Assembly (NCBI GenBank): GCA_010405405.1
Contig: MU004244.1
Span: 809,895 to 873,894 of the forward strand
DNA from: Microthyrium microscopicum
Taxonomy: Eukaryota; Ascomycota; Dothideomycetes; Microthyriales; Microthyriaceae
Length of the DNA stretch: 64,000 bases
Reading direction: 5' to 3'
Part shown: positions 1-11,218 of the stretch, one piece after another
How the letters are laid out: every line of letters begins with the position of its first letter
Position numbering within the stretch: the first letter of the stretch is position 1
The notes under the pieces: generated by a model
Databases searched by the model: none
What the model was told of the DNA's origin: nothing
What the model saw: only the letters and a program-made list of their open reading frames with translations
Translations under genes and position numbers: made by a program

Positions 1-506
1 GACTTATCCGGAGTGTAACAGGTCGGATGACGACGACGGCCTGAGCCAGTAAGCACACATTCTTGTCCCTTTTTGCATAGTTCGTGTCCACATTGAAATG
101 TGTCCCCTGCGAGGGGGTTCTTCACGGGCGTGTCGTCGGCAACAGAGCGGGCTTGAATAGGCGCAGTGTTTTCAACACATCTGTAAGGGAATAGCGATTC
201 TCCAGCACTTATTTTGCACTTCTTGCCAGCTGGGCATATGCCTTCTGTTTGTCCGCATAGAGGTCGCTCTGCTACAACAAGAGGCACGGTAATGGGCTCA
301 ACAGCACGAGGAATGGCCTGGCTGTAGATTTTCTGCGCGCAGTGATCTTCCTTGCCAGTGCCCGGGACGTATCTAGCGCATTCGTATCCATCTGGGCATT
401 CGACTTGATTTTTGCCGCATTTGGGTTTTGTTGGTTTAGTGTTATGTGGATCGTCGGCGAGAGTGAAGGATACACTGGCAAGCAGCGTGATGAGGATGAG
501 CTTCAT
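1..506 (-). CDS. Secreted cysteine-rich repeat protein, 3' end cut off by the window
   Basis: The ATG is at 506 and the frame stays open to base 1, giving 168 residues with no stop, so the C-terminus lies outside. Residues 1-17 (MKLILITLLASVSFTLA) form a typical signal peptide, so the product is probably secreted. The mature part holds three four-cysteine modules: C30/C37/C43/C56, C84/C91/C97/C110 and C139/C144/C150/C163. Spacing is C-x6-C-x5-C-x12-C twice, then C-x4-C-x5-C-x12-C. Each module opens with CG and has a CPxG- or CKKG-like turn (CPDGYEC, CPAGKKC, CKKGQEC). Linkers between modules are Pro/Val/Ala-rich. I do not recognise a named family; even cysteine spacing plus a signal peptide is effector-like or wall-protein-like. 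No intron is needed in the visible part. Function is unknown. Confidence 0.72.
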   Translation of the reverse strand, partial: MKLILITLLASVSFTLADDPHNTKPTKPKCGKNQVECPDGYECARYVPGTGKEDHCAQKIYSQAIPRAVEPITVPLVVAERPLCGQTEGICPAGKKCKISAGESLFPYRCVENTAPIQARSVADDTPVKNPLAGDTFQCGHELCKKGQECVLTGSGRRRHPTCYTPDK

Positions 507-1263
507 GATGGAGTGAGTTGAGAGGTTTGTTTGATGTTCATAATTACAATACGAAGATGCGGCGTGGTAAATATATGATTGTCTGCTCCATAGTACCTGT
601 GGAACGGTAAGCTGTAGAACTCAGATCTGCTTGGGGGCCAATGATCGGATGTGACAGCCTTGTTATTTTGAGCCATTGGGGATTTGATCCAATCCTGACC
701 GATCCAGATCAGCCAGTGATGGAGCAGGAATGGATTCCAGATCTTGTTAGGAGCATTTTTTCGAGCTTGATTTGGTAACTAGAATATTGTAGGATAGTGC
801 AATGCGCTGTAGATGGTGGGAACAATTTGGGACGCTCTGTGGTTGAAGATCAGCATATTTTTAGGTTTAGTTTGACAGAATAAAATGTCTGAGGGTAATA
901 TAAGACTGTTGCTCCTGTGGGTCAGATCCTACGATGATATAAATGCTTCCTTGGCTACCAAGGAGTGCAATCCCAGGGCATATTTCACCACCATAATTTC
1001 CAGATTTAGGTCTTTACCACGTGGTAAAGAACCAGATGAGCATCACCCTTCCTACCATTTGATTGGCGTGGATTTCTTCTGGATGGGGTATAAAAACTCC
1101 AGCCTCAGCCAGGTATTCCTACTTGGCATTCGCGCAGTTAATAGAAACATGAATCCAACTTACACGTGCATTGTACAACCCATCCAGTTTCAGTATGCTG
1201 CTGTTCGTACAATCCAGCCGCTCCTTTCCAGATGCCCACAGCTATGATTATCTTTAATGATGC
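507..1263. other. Intergenic: promoter of the secreted protein and 3' flank of ACL4
   Basis: No convincing gene. It should contain the promoter of the minus-strand secreted protein (start at 506) and the 3' UTR of ACL4. It holds a perfect 20-bp palindrome at 1011-1030 and a TATAAAA string near 1089-1095 on the plus strand. A 120-codon plus-strand frame (885-1247) has no recognisable domain and is not called. Confidence 0.6.
1011..1030. repeat. Perfect 20-bp palindrome centred on CACGTG
   Basis: TCTTTACCACGTGGTAAAGA reads identically on both strands. The centre is the E-box CACGTG, flanked symmetrically by TTTAC/GTAAA. It lies about 505 bp upstream of the minus-strand secreted-protein start. 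A symmetric site of this kind suits a homodimeric (for example bHLH) factor, but binding is inference. Confidence 0.75.
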
Positions 1264-2925
1264 TCACAGTTCAAACTCGATCGGCCCTGTTCCTCTTACA
1301 CTCTCCTCAATTAGCTCCTCGTCAATCATATCCTCCATCACTCCCATCGCCATGTCCAGATCCGAGGGCACTGGAACGTCCCCTTGGCCCAACATTGTAG
1401 CCACCACCCATGCCTTACACTCCGCCTCTTGTCGCATTTCAGTCTCCTCTGCGAGCTTCCCAGCTCCACGGTAGTATACCCCAGCATTCCCCAGTAGTGT
1501 GCCTGCACTGTTCCGCAATACAGCTGCGGCACTGTCGCGCAGAGCCAGCATCCGCCGTGCAAGTGTGATATCGCCGCGCAGCATGTACACGCGCGCTGGC
1601 GCTGGTGGTGACACATCCACCACTGATCCCGCATTGGCTGCTTGTGCTAGACACTCATCTGCACGCTCAAGTGAGCTCCATGCCAGCTGCGCGGCCTCGT
1701 CTGAGTCATCACGCTCGCGAAGCGCACTAGAAAAGTCCGCGAGGGTGTCTGCGTGCGCGAGTAAGAGAGATGGCGGGGCGTTGGCGGGCGAGGCGAAGAC
1801 AGTGGCCAGGCGCGCAGCATATGCAGGTGCATCGATAAGAGCCAAGCGGTATTCCGCGTCGGCGAGAGCGGCGCGGAAAAGGGCGGTAGCGAGCGTTGCT
1901 TCTTGTGAAGCGGCAACAAGGGGATCGATGGGCTGGGCTGTTGAACCGGAGAGAGACAAGATAGGGGATGGATCGGTGGCTAGTTGGGCAGGAGATGGCA
2001 AGGAGGATACGAGCTTCAGGTAGGTTGGTAGTTTTTCTTCAATGATCTTAGTGCCGAATGATGATAGTGCGGCTAAGGCACTAGAAGCGTGAAAGGATGG
2101 CGGAGGAGATGTCACATATAGTGATAGCAAGCTGGTAAGAGCGGAGAGAGTGGCGGATGCTGTCTCGAGAAGGGTGAGAGCAGTTATTGGCTCGGTAATC
2201 AGTGCCCATTCATCGGTATCATCAGCCTCGGGTTCAGCCATAGATTCGTCCAAATCTGTAGATGGCTGTTGTTCTGGTTGTTCTGGTCGTTGTTGTGTTC
2301 CTCTTTGTTCCTCAAATTCCATCTCTTGTCTCGTTGAGCATGACTCGAAGAGTTCAATAGCCTCTTGAAGAAACTTGATCGCCAGACCTGAAGAGTTGTC
2401 GAATTCTTCAGTCTGGCCAAGCTCTTCCGCTAGGGAAGTCAAAACCTGAGCAGTGTTGAACAAAATATCCGCATTTGTCTCATCCAATCTCATTGCATAG
2501 CGGTGCGAATCAAGTGCTTCCTGTAGTGGTTCTAATAGTGAACCAATGAGTGGGCTCAATTTGGCATCAGTAAGAACGAAATATTGAAGATGAGCTCTAA
2601 GAAATTATTAGTCCATGTTGCCGTTGTGCAGATTCAGTTCCAGACTTATTATAGGCGAGATCAAAGTCCTTGGGAAACTTCTCCAGGCCTTCATTATAGA
2701 CTGCAAGCGCTTTTTCGTAAAATCGCATTGCTTTGGTAGCATCGCCAGGTTTCCATTTACCTCCTCCACGCTCAAGCTCATCCGCTGCTTCTAGGTATTC
2801 ATTGGATGTTTGTGGGTTCTATAAGGTTGATTAGAGCCTGTAATGTTATTGGAATAGGCTCTTGTGCGCACCGTTAACGCCTTGCTCCTTCCTTTGCTCT
2901 TTGGAAATCTTTTCGAGGGTGCCAT
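1264..2925 (-). CDS. ACL4: TPR protein, probable assembly chaperone of ribosomal protein L4
   Basis: Model: exons 2872-2925, 2646-2818 and 1264-2596 on the minus strand; 519 residues. The introns (53 and 49 nt) have GT donors and AG acceptors, and the second has an ACTAAT branch site. Joining them gives a continuous TPR-like N-terminus (NEYLEAADELERGGGKW..., FYEKALAVYNEGLEKF, DLAYNKAHLQY). The start is the first ATG, giving MAPSKRFPKSKGRSK. After the TPR region come an acidic Gln/Glu-rich linker, a long helical region and a conserved-looking acidic tail (MEDMIDEELIEES). Overall form matches fungal orthologues of yeast Acl4, which binds newly made RpL4 and escorts it to the nucleus. The family call rests on remembered resemblance; a generic TPR protein is the alternative. 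It is divergent from eIF4G, across a 2.8-kb gap. Confidence 0.72.
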
Positions 2926-5033
2926 GTTTACTGATTTGGCACATCCATACACTACTTTATCAATTCAGTAGATACTAGTAATGTGCACTGATGGATTGTA
3001 GTCGATGCAGGATGACGAAGAGGTGAGGTTGCTAAGCTGCAGGAGAACAATTTTTGGCGCTACCTTCCGAGGTTGGGCCTATTTGATTCGTTGGGATGAA
3101 GCTCAACATGAACCATGGATGAGGCTTTTCTTGTTGTACCTAGATAAATTTACATGATAACACTAGAAGAATCAATCCAATTTTATCGTACTTTCTATGC
3201 TTACGGGGTACTACAGTATAATAGATAAAGGGTCGCGTTTCGCACCAATGAGCAGATACATGCTCCCACCAAGTGCGATGTCTACCATCGCATGTTATAG
3301 AGAGCATGCTCTCTAACACCCATCGTATTCAAGATTTCAGACCTCTTCTACGTATTCAATGGAAATTAAAGTTTTCAATAACAGAGCGCAGCATGTCGGC
3401 TACAAAGAAGCTGGGAGCGCGCTATTCATTTTGTCGTCCAGTTGATGTCGATACTTTGTATTCAACTTCAAGTATTTCTCACTATCATACTACCCATATC
3501 AAATAAAGACCACGTTATGGCAATCATTACATCTTACGATAGGCGGAACTCAAAAAAGTAATACAGTACTAGTATTTTGAAAGAACTCGCAGACTTGTTG
3601 TTGCGCAAAGTGCGGACGGTTCGTTACTTGGAAGGTGGAGCGCGGCCCTCGACTACAATGTACTTACTTCAATCGATGTTTCAATCCCTGGCAGTCGGAA
3701 CAAGATGGCCGTTGGCTTGCATGTCTCGCGTGGTGGACAGGGAGGTCTAGCAATGATCAGTATGGATCAGCGACAGGCGTTGAAAACACCAACCTCTCAC
3801 CTCAACGTTAACAATTACCAGGAGTCTCTCCTATAATCCTATTGTATGTCGAAAAAACAGGCCCTGGTCATAGCTTAAGGCAAAAGAGTAGCTTATGTAT
3901 TTAACACGTCAGACAGACAAGGAAAGGGGAACTGGCTTATACACGAAATCCACATCCTGTGGTTCGCTGACTGCATAATGCATACAAAACCATGGATATA
4001 GGTTGGAAACTGAGCGTAACAATCTGAAGTATCTCAGAAAACAACCATAAGTCCGGCCCTTGGATCCGAAAGGGGCTGAAGGCAGCAGAAACAACGTGCG
4101 CTTCGCCACTGACATTGCAGCGCGGCCGCATCTCCCATGTCCTTGGAGGATGCCTTGAACGAATGATATCTTGCGAATGCGATCGGACTAGATGAGCCGC
4201 ATGCAATCATGACTGTTCTTGCTGCCGGTCAGTCCGTTGACTACTATCTCCTGAGTTCGCCCCGTTGATAACATGGAAGAATGCAGCCTGTTTAGAACGG
4301 TAAACAATCTGTAACTTATAGCTGGTTGTAAACAGTGTTCCTATTCTTGGAGAGACAATGAAGCGTGTAAGATGGACATCTCAAACGCTTTAAGTACTAC
4401 TACATAAGTGTAGTACTGAACTACTGATGCATAAGAGTGGAGGCTCAAACACATAATAGACTGAGAACAATTTGTCTACGCCTAGAGGGCAATCGAGAGA
4501 GTAAAATGGGATAAAGAGAAAGCAGTAATTTGTATTGCGACTACCGTGGGCCTTTTCTACCCCCCGTGCCCCTAGCGAGGAAAAACGCTGAAGCATCAAA
4601 TTGAAGGCCAGAGGTTGCTTTTTGGCAAAATTTTGTTGCACGCGAAAATGAAACGGAATACTTGGGCGGCGATATGAAACCAGCTTGAGCTGCTGGAAAT
4701 AATCGTTACCTGAGGTCTTGCGGCGGGTGTGGCTCCGAAGTCCATCAATGATGGTCGGGAAGCTTGCCAGGCCCCAATTCTTGATTTCACAAGCAAAAAA
4801 TCACAAAATGGTTCGTTGCGTCACTAGTATCGATTTGAACCAAAGAGGTACTTTTTGACATTGCCAGTCAACGTGGCCACCTGGCAATAGAGCAGATGGA
4901 TACTGACAGGACAATAGCGACAGAAGGTAGAAGCAGACAAAGTACTAAGAGAGGACGAGGAACTGAGTATGAAACAAATAATATCAACTTCAGAGGCCAA
5001 TACTGAAAAATAAGTTGAGCACTCCGTACATTA
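2926..5033. other. Long intergenic region with no gene seen
   Basis: About 2.1 kb between the ACL4 start and the ATG-free leader of eIF4G. Only short frames without domains or plausible starts occur on either strand. It contains a copy of a short dispersed repeat and an 18-bp palindrome at 3263-3315. I see no tRNA, rRNA or transposase remnant. Confidence 0.55.
3263..3315 (+). repeat. Dispersed repeat copy A, ending in an 18-bp palindrome
   Basis: The left part (3263-3292) contains CCACCAAGTGCGATGTCTAC, and 3298-3315 is the perfect palindrome TAGAGAGCATGCTCTCTA. Related copies occur at 29168-29220 (minus), 34379-34408, 48988-49018 and 62341-62352 (minus). Copies A and B share the 14-mer CAAGTGCGATGTCT. 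Confidence 0.5.
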
Positions 5034-5709
5034 ATGTACAGTAGAATACTGAGTAAGACGGCTGAGCATCCATAGTGGGATTAGTGCAAGAGTAACTGCT
5101 CTGCAACGTGTCACGTGCTTTTTAGGTCAGCACGCTTGGCCAAATTATTTTACGCTGCTTTGGCTTTTTTCCCCGACGACAAGACTTTATCCTCCTTCTC
5201 TTCTTCTTCCACACTCTCCTCTCACCCCCATCCATCTCGCTCATAATACTCAGCACGCCTTGGTTGCTGTTGAGGATTTAGGACTGGGATTTCTCATCGG
5301 CTCTCTGCTCTTTTTGCGAGACGCTTGACCTGACCCCTTTGGACTTGTTAGAACTTGTCCGGTCAAAAACTTTGACTCCCTACTCATCTAGGTTTAGGAA
5401 CCAGCCAACGGTCGGTTCCATCACCTCGAATTCTTCAGACGTCTTGTGCTGTTGACGTTCACTTCATCTGCGCCACAGTTCACTGCTGGCTCTCTTGATC
5501 ATTTGCGCGTCTTGGTTTGACACCGGCAAAGACGACTCTCCTCGTCACCTTGACCTAGCCCGACCAACGCGACCTCTCCCTCAGTCTTTTGCGGTCCACC
5601 ATCCTTTGTCCACCAAAACCTTCCCTTACTCTTCGACTTCTCACCAGTCCTATAATTTCGCGACCCTCTCACACTCCATTCTATCCATCGACTTCATATT
5701 CTCAACCTA
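5034..5709 (+). promoter_or_regulatory. eIF4G promoter and ATG-free 5' leader
   Basis: No ATG occurs on the plus strand from 5036 to the eIF4G start at 5710. About ten would be expected by chance in this length. A CACGTG E-box lies at 5112-5117, and a pyrimidine-rich stretch near 5165-5230 (CTTCTCTTCTTCTTCC) looks like the transcription-start zone. The leader is therefore probably around 450-550 nt and lacks upstream AUGs, suiting scanning initiation. The start site is inferred. Confidence 0.6.
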
Positions 5710-8700
5710 ATGACATCCACACTTCCTCCCAACGCCAACCCCAATACCGCGCAGTCTGCTTCAGGTGCTCCATCTGCTCCATCTGGTACGCCCTCAGTTC
5801 GCTCATCGTACGCAAACGCTACCAAGGGCAAGCCAATCGGCGCTCCTATTGTCGCATCTAGCACTCCGCCGGCTATCGTGGGAGGGCCGGCTCAACATGG
5901 AAAAGCGAGTTCTGCTTCTCCGGTGAACGGCAAATCCGCTCCACCTGCTATTCCATCTGGCGCGCCACCAATAGTCAGCAGTGGCTCTATCGCGAACGGA
6001 GGTCAGGAAATCAAACCTTCCCCGGTCACAATCAGCGCACAAGGTACTACCGGATATCTTCCGAACGGCGGGTCAGCTGGTCAAGCCTCTAGACCAAACA
6101 TTCATTTTGGATCTATGAATCCAAGTGGGTCTCCTGCTGTCGCACCCAGCGTTCCTCATATTCCACAAAATTCCAACCTGGGAGCTCCTATGAGCAATTC
6201 AGCTAGCAGCCAGCGCTCACCATCTCCTATTCCGCAGCCGGCGCTCAGTGGTGGACGACCACCTTCAGCACCTCAAGGTCAAGGTAGTCAGCTCAACTTT
6301 GGAAATCTTGGTGGTTCAGACAACCCAGATCAGAATGTACGTTTGTCTTCTCGTTGCAAAATTATTTTAACTAACATTGAGCAGTTACGCTCATCTGCAC
6401 AACTTCCTACTGGCCCAGCCAACCTAGTTCAATCACAACATCTACGAACTCAGTCCTCGCAGTCCCAGCATAGTGACATGAGCGGTCATATGAATCGCAA
6501 TAACATGCAAGGCAACGGCCGCGGACGTGGCGGATACGCCCCTCAATATCCTGCCTCAAACCTTGCGCATTCTTCGCCTCAAATGTATCGACAGAGCCCA
6601 GCCATGGCTCCACGCAATCCTAATGTTCCTTCTTTTACACCTCAAAATTCTATGCGAGGTCCCCCTGCTTCTCCGTATCAGCAGAATCGAAGCCCAGCTA
6701 TCACTCCGGCATCAATACACGGACAACCACACATTGCAAATGGCCAGCCAGTACCACATGCCTATGGCCAATATCCACAGCATTTGGCGCCTCAAGTAAA
6801 TAACCCGATTTCTTCACGTAATACTTCGTCACAGTCTGGAGTCGCAAGTTTTGGCCGCCGCGGCGGAGGAAACTTCAATTCTATGCCCATGTCTTCGCCG
6901 GTCGAACCGCCTGTTTCTTATTTGTCAACGGACGTCTTTCAGATGTCACAAGATGAAATTTCTGCTCGATTCGCAAATGTCTTTTCTGCGCCAGGTAACA
7001 TTGAAGAGTATCTAACCTTTGTAAAGAGTGCAGGTATGTATGGTGTTCCACCCCAGGATTATTACGGTGCCTATTATGGAGCTTCACCTTACATGCAACA
7101 AAACATGATGCAATACCAAAATGCACCCGCTAGTCCGCGCTTCAATCCTGCTACCCATGGTCCTCCTCATCCTGGCTACATGCCTGGCCCATACAATGCT
7201 CCTCCTAACATGTCACGAACACCTTCTCAGCAAGGCTCTGACCGAGCAGCGTCTACTGTTCAGCAAGTCCCAACTCCACTTCCCCCGACACAGCCACCTC
7301 CAGTCGTTTCAAGCAGCCCGGCACCACCGTCTCAACCACGAAAGAGCAAGGCCATCGTGATTAAGAACGCAGATGGTGAAATTGTAGATTTGAAAAATCT
7401 CTCATCACAATCACCAGCTCCTGCGCAATCCGGTCCACCTCCAGTGGTTTCTTCTGGTCCTGGTGTACCAACTACACCGGCAGCTCCTCCGCCTCGCAAG
7501 GAGCCCGAGCCTGCTCCACAACACACACGAACGGATAGTCAACCTTCCAAATCAAGCGAAGAAACAAAGCGACTATTTGCTGAGCAGTTCAAACGACAGC
7601 TTCAGCTAGATGAGGAAGAAAAGACTAGAGCAGCGAAGGAAAAAGAGGCCGCGGCCGCCAAAGAAGTAAAGGTGGAGCCTGTTAAGACTGAACCCGAAGT
7701 CGCCAAGACTGAAGAGCCAAAGATTGAAGCCAAGGCTACAGAGCCTGCTGCTGATGATAAGGACGCCGCTGAGCGCAAACGTGTCGAAGATGAAGAGGCG
7801 TGGATCCGAGAGCTTGAAGAGCAAGAGCGCGAAGAGGAGGAGCGCGAACGTGCTTATCAAGAGAAGAAAAAGAAGCAGAAGGAGGAAGAGGCACGAAAGG
7901 AGGCTGAAGCTGCTCTCAAAGAAGATGAGGAGCTCAAGCGCCAAGAACGCGAAGCAGAAGAGCGAGAAGCAGCAAAGATTTCTGGAAAAACCGAACCAGA
8001 AACAGACAAGGCGAAAGCCGAGGATGCTAAATTGTTTGCGTCTCTCAAGCGGCCAACTCTCGGCCCTGGAGCAGAAGGCTCTGAAGTGTCTACACCAGCT
8101 TCAGAGTCCATGCCGCCTCCGCCTGTACCAACTCCCGCTGCTAGTACACCCACTCCTGTTGCAAAGTTCCAACCTGCTAAGCCCAAACCTTCGATGCTGA
8201 AGATTGAAACAACCAAAGTGGTTGAGCCTGCTCAGCCTACTGCAGGTATGCAGTCTTTGCGATCTGCGCGTTTCCTAAAGATTCAAGCCGAGGATGGCAT
8301 CTATCCCGAAGGTATTCGATCACCCAATCCTGCTCTCAATCAAGGTGGTAAGAGCCGCGGTCGCCAATACGACAAGGACTTCCTGCTTCAATTCCAGGAA
8401 GTTTTCAAAGAGAAGCCATCCGTCAACTGGGACAAGACTCTCAAAGAAACTGTCGGAGATGGAGATTCGGGTTCTGCGCGACCGCAATCAGCCCGTACAC
8501 CCTCAATGGGCGGTCGCCAGAATTCTCGTAACGCTGGTCCTGTCAATGTTATGGGATCATTTGCGGCTGGTGCTAGTGCAGCTCGTGGCACAACCTCTGA
8601 ACAGCGGTTCGCGGCGTCTAATGGCCCCTCTCGTGTCAGTGGTAGCTTCGCCAACAATCCTCTTGCACAGTTCAGCGGGGCGGGACGTGGAATGGGCTTC

Positions 8701-10274
8701 CCAATGGGTTCTCAAGCAATGAGTCGACAAGGATCTGCCCAGTCTCGAGGCCCACAAATGAACTCCCCTCGCAGTGGAAGCGGCCGAAATAGTAGCCGTC
8801 GCGACAAGAACCCTCACCAGGAGGCTGTCGCTGCCAAAAACATGCCCTTGACTGCTGGCAAGGATTTGAAGCCACTTGAACTTTCAAAGACTGGATGGAA
8901 ACCCGCATCCCTCGTTGGCGCTTCCCAGCCAGCATTGCCAGGAACACACTTGGCTCCTGATCTTGTTCAACGTAAAGTCAAGGCATCATTGAACAAGATG
9001 ACTCCAGAGAAATTCGACAAAATATCAGGCGATATCTTACAAATTGCTGCTCAATCCAAAGACGAATCGGATGGTCGTACCCTCCGCCAAGTTATTCAAC
9101 TTACCTTTGAGAAAGCCTGCGACGAAGCTCATTGGGCTTCGATGTACGCGAAGTTCTGCAAACGCATGCTGGAAACTATGAGTACCGAAATAAAGGACGA
9201 AAACGTCAAGGACAAGAATGGCCTCCCAGTTGTTGGTGGCGCCCTTTTCCGCAAATATTTACTCAATCGTTGTCAAGAAGAGTTTGAACGAGGATGGGAA
9301 CTTAATCTGCCAGCTGCACCCGAAGGTGGTGCTAGTCAAGAAGCAGTCATGCTCTCTGACGAATATTATGTTGCTGCGGCAGCCAAGCGTCGTGGCCTCG
9401 GTTTGATACATTTTATCGGCGAACTCTATAAACTCGGCATGTTGACCATTCGCATTATGCACGAATGTGTCGTCAAGCTGCTCAACTTTACTGGTCTGCC
9501 TGAAGAGTCAACTGTGGAATCCCTGGTCAAACTCCTGCGAACTATTGGTTCTACCATGGATGCAGTCGTTCCCAACGGTCGAGAAATGATTAACATGTAC
9601 TTTGATAGGATTGACAATGTCATGAAACAAGAGGCATTGCCATCCCGACTGTACTACATGCTGCTCGACACGGTTGAGCTGCGACGGAAGAACTGGGACG
9701 CAAACGATGCTGACAAAGGCCCCAAAACAATTACCGAGATTCACGAGGAAGCAGCACGAAAAGCGCAAGCTGCAGACATTGAGCGACAAAAGAATGCTCG
9801 TTTCGGAAATCGTCCTGGTGCTGGTCGCGGTGACAATCGATCGTTTTCGAACAATATGGGAGCTCCTCCACCAGACTACCCACGCAATCAAGTGGGAATG
9901 GACGATCTGAAGAAGCTTGCTGGTAGAGCTCGTCCAAACGCAGGTGGCAGTGGCTCACTAGGCCCCTCCAGCATGTTCAGCGCTTCAAGAAGCGGATCAC
10001 GACGAGGACTCGGACCTCCACGCGCTGATGACTCTGCTCCAAGCTCACGAACTGGTACTCCACCAGTCAAGGAGAAGGAGCCAACTGCCAGTGTCAATTC
10101 CTTTAGGTAAGCAAGCAATCTCCCTTAACATGATGATCCTATCTAATATCTTGTAGTATACTTGCAGATACAGGCGATGCTGACAATGAGGTTACTTCTC
10201 CTCCATCCACATCAGTGTCTCCGGCGCTTGCCAAGTCAACTCCAGCCAAATCTGGTGACGATAAGACAACTTGA
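5710..10274 (+). CDS. Eukaryotic translation initiation factor 4G (MIF4G scaffold)
   Basis: Model: exons 5710-6336, 6385-10106 and 10157-10274; 1488 residues. Introns of 48 and 50 nt carry TAACTAAC and TCTAAT branch sites. The first does not break the frame; the second corrects a false stop and adds a tail ending KSGDDKTT. The N-terminal half is low-complexity Pro/Ser/Gln/Asn-rich with RGRGGY-like motifs. Next comes a charged Glu/Lys coiled region (about residues 600-760). The eIF4E-binding motif YDKDFLL (YxxxxL-phi) starts near residue 871, and the MIF4G HEAT domain spans about 1066-1310 (DLVQRKVKASLNKMTPEKFD, then a segment with RKYLLNRCQEEFERGW). An SR/RG-rich tail follows. The factor bridges cap-bound eIF4E, eIF4A and eIF3/PABP in the cytoplasm. 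MIF4G and the eIF4E site together make the identity secure. Confidence 0.95.
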
Positions 10275-11218
10275 GGGCTTCGTACCTCGATCACTCATCC
10301 TTCTCGTCCATAATTGATTGGACGATTGTCTATGGCGCACCCAACACTGCGGATAGAGAACTTAACTTCTTCACTTGTCGCTAATATGCATTACCTCTGT
10401 CGCGACGTTGCGCAGAGCCTTTTAATCATCACCTGTACATCAGTCATCACATGCACTGTGCATTGCACCATCGGAAAACAGCGGTCAAGGAGTTAACGGC
10501 GTGGAAAAAGAAACTCTGCAGTTTCGCCATTGCATTGCACACAGTTTGCCTTTGTGCACATTCGGGGCTGGTGTGGGGAGGTTTCACTGGATATTTTTAT
10601 AGTAAGAATGGTGTTTTTCCCTCTTATCTCTTTTTTCTGTTCGCCCACCTTGCAATGTAACTTTGTTATTTCAAAAGTTTGATCTTTGTGCTCAATGATA
10701 CCACCAGAATGATATCGGCTGCTCCAGCAAGCTCTATCATTCTGAAGCATATTATGTTTGTTTCGTTCTTCTTTCGCATGCTTCTGGGCCTTCCTATTTG
10801 TTCTCCTGGCTCGCTGGCTCTTAGTGCATCTTCTTTTTCTTTTTGCTTTCTCCAGTCCATGTCTGGTTTGCCTTTGACAGGCTATTTTCAGATTTGCGTC
10901 TTCTCTACTTTCGATTCCACTGTGTAAATATTTGTTGTTCAGTATGATTTCTTCGGAGCAATCCTCATGTTGAGTTGAATGAAGTGCCTAGCCAAGGAAG
11001 GCTGCTCTTCCAGGTGGTTCTATTCAAATCAATATTGTGGTTGTTCTGGTCAAGCAATCTGGATGTTTTGACTTTTTTGATACTTTTTCAGAGTTATTCT
11101 GAATTTGTTCTAGCTATAGACGGTACTACTCTCTGGGATATGTTGATGCAGCGACATTGGTACTGTTAATCCAACTTTTCATCTTATATCTTCTTCCATG
11201 CTTCCGAAGTGATTTGAC
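10275..11218. other. Intergenic between convergent eIF4G and thiolase genes
   Basis: The 3' flanks of two convergent genes. It is T-rich on the plus strand, with no frame that looks coding and no distinctive repeat. Confidence 0.6.

Noticed and set aside
885-1247. 120-codon plus-strand frame with a TATA-like string inside
   Set aside because: No domain, no splice or signal-peptide context, and it abuts the 3' end of ACL4; most likely chance.
7606-8216. Long frames antisense to the Glu/Lys-rich region of eIF4G (Leu/Phe-rich, membrane-like)
   Set aside because: They are the mirror of GAG/AAG-rich codons in a real gene, a common artefact.
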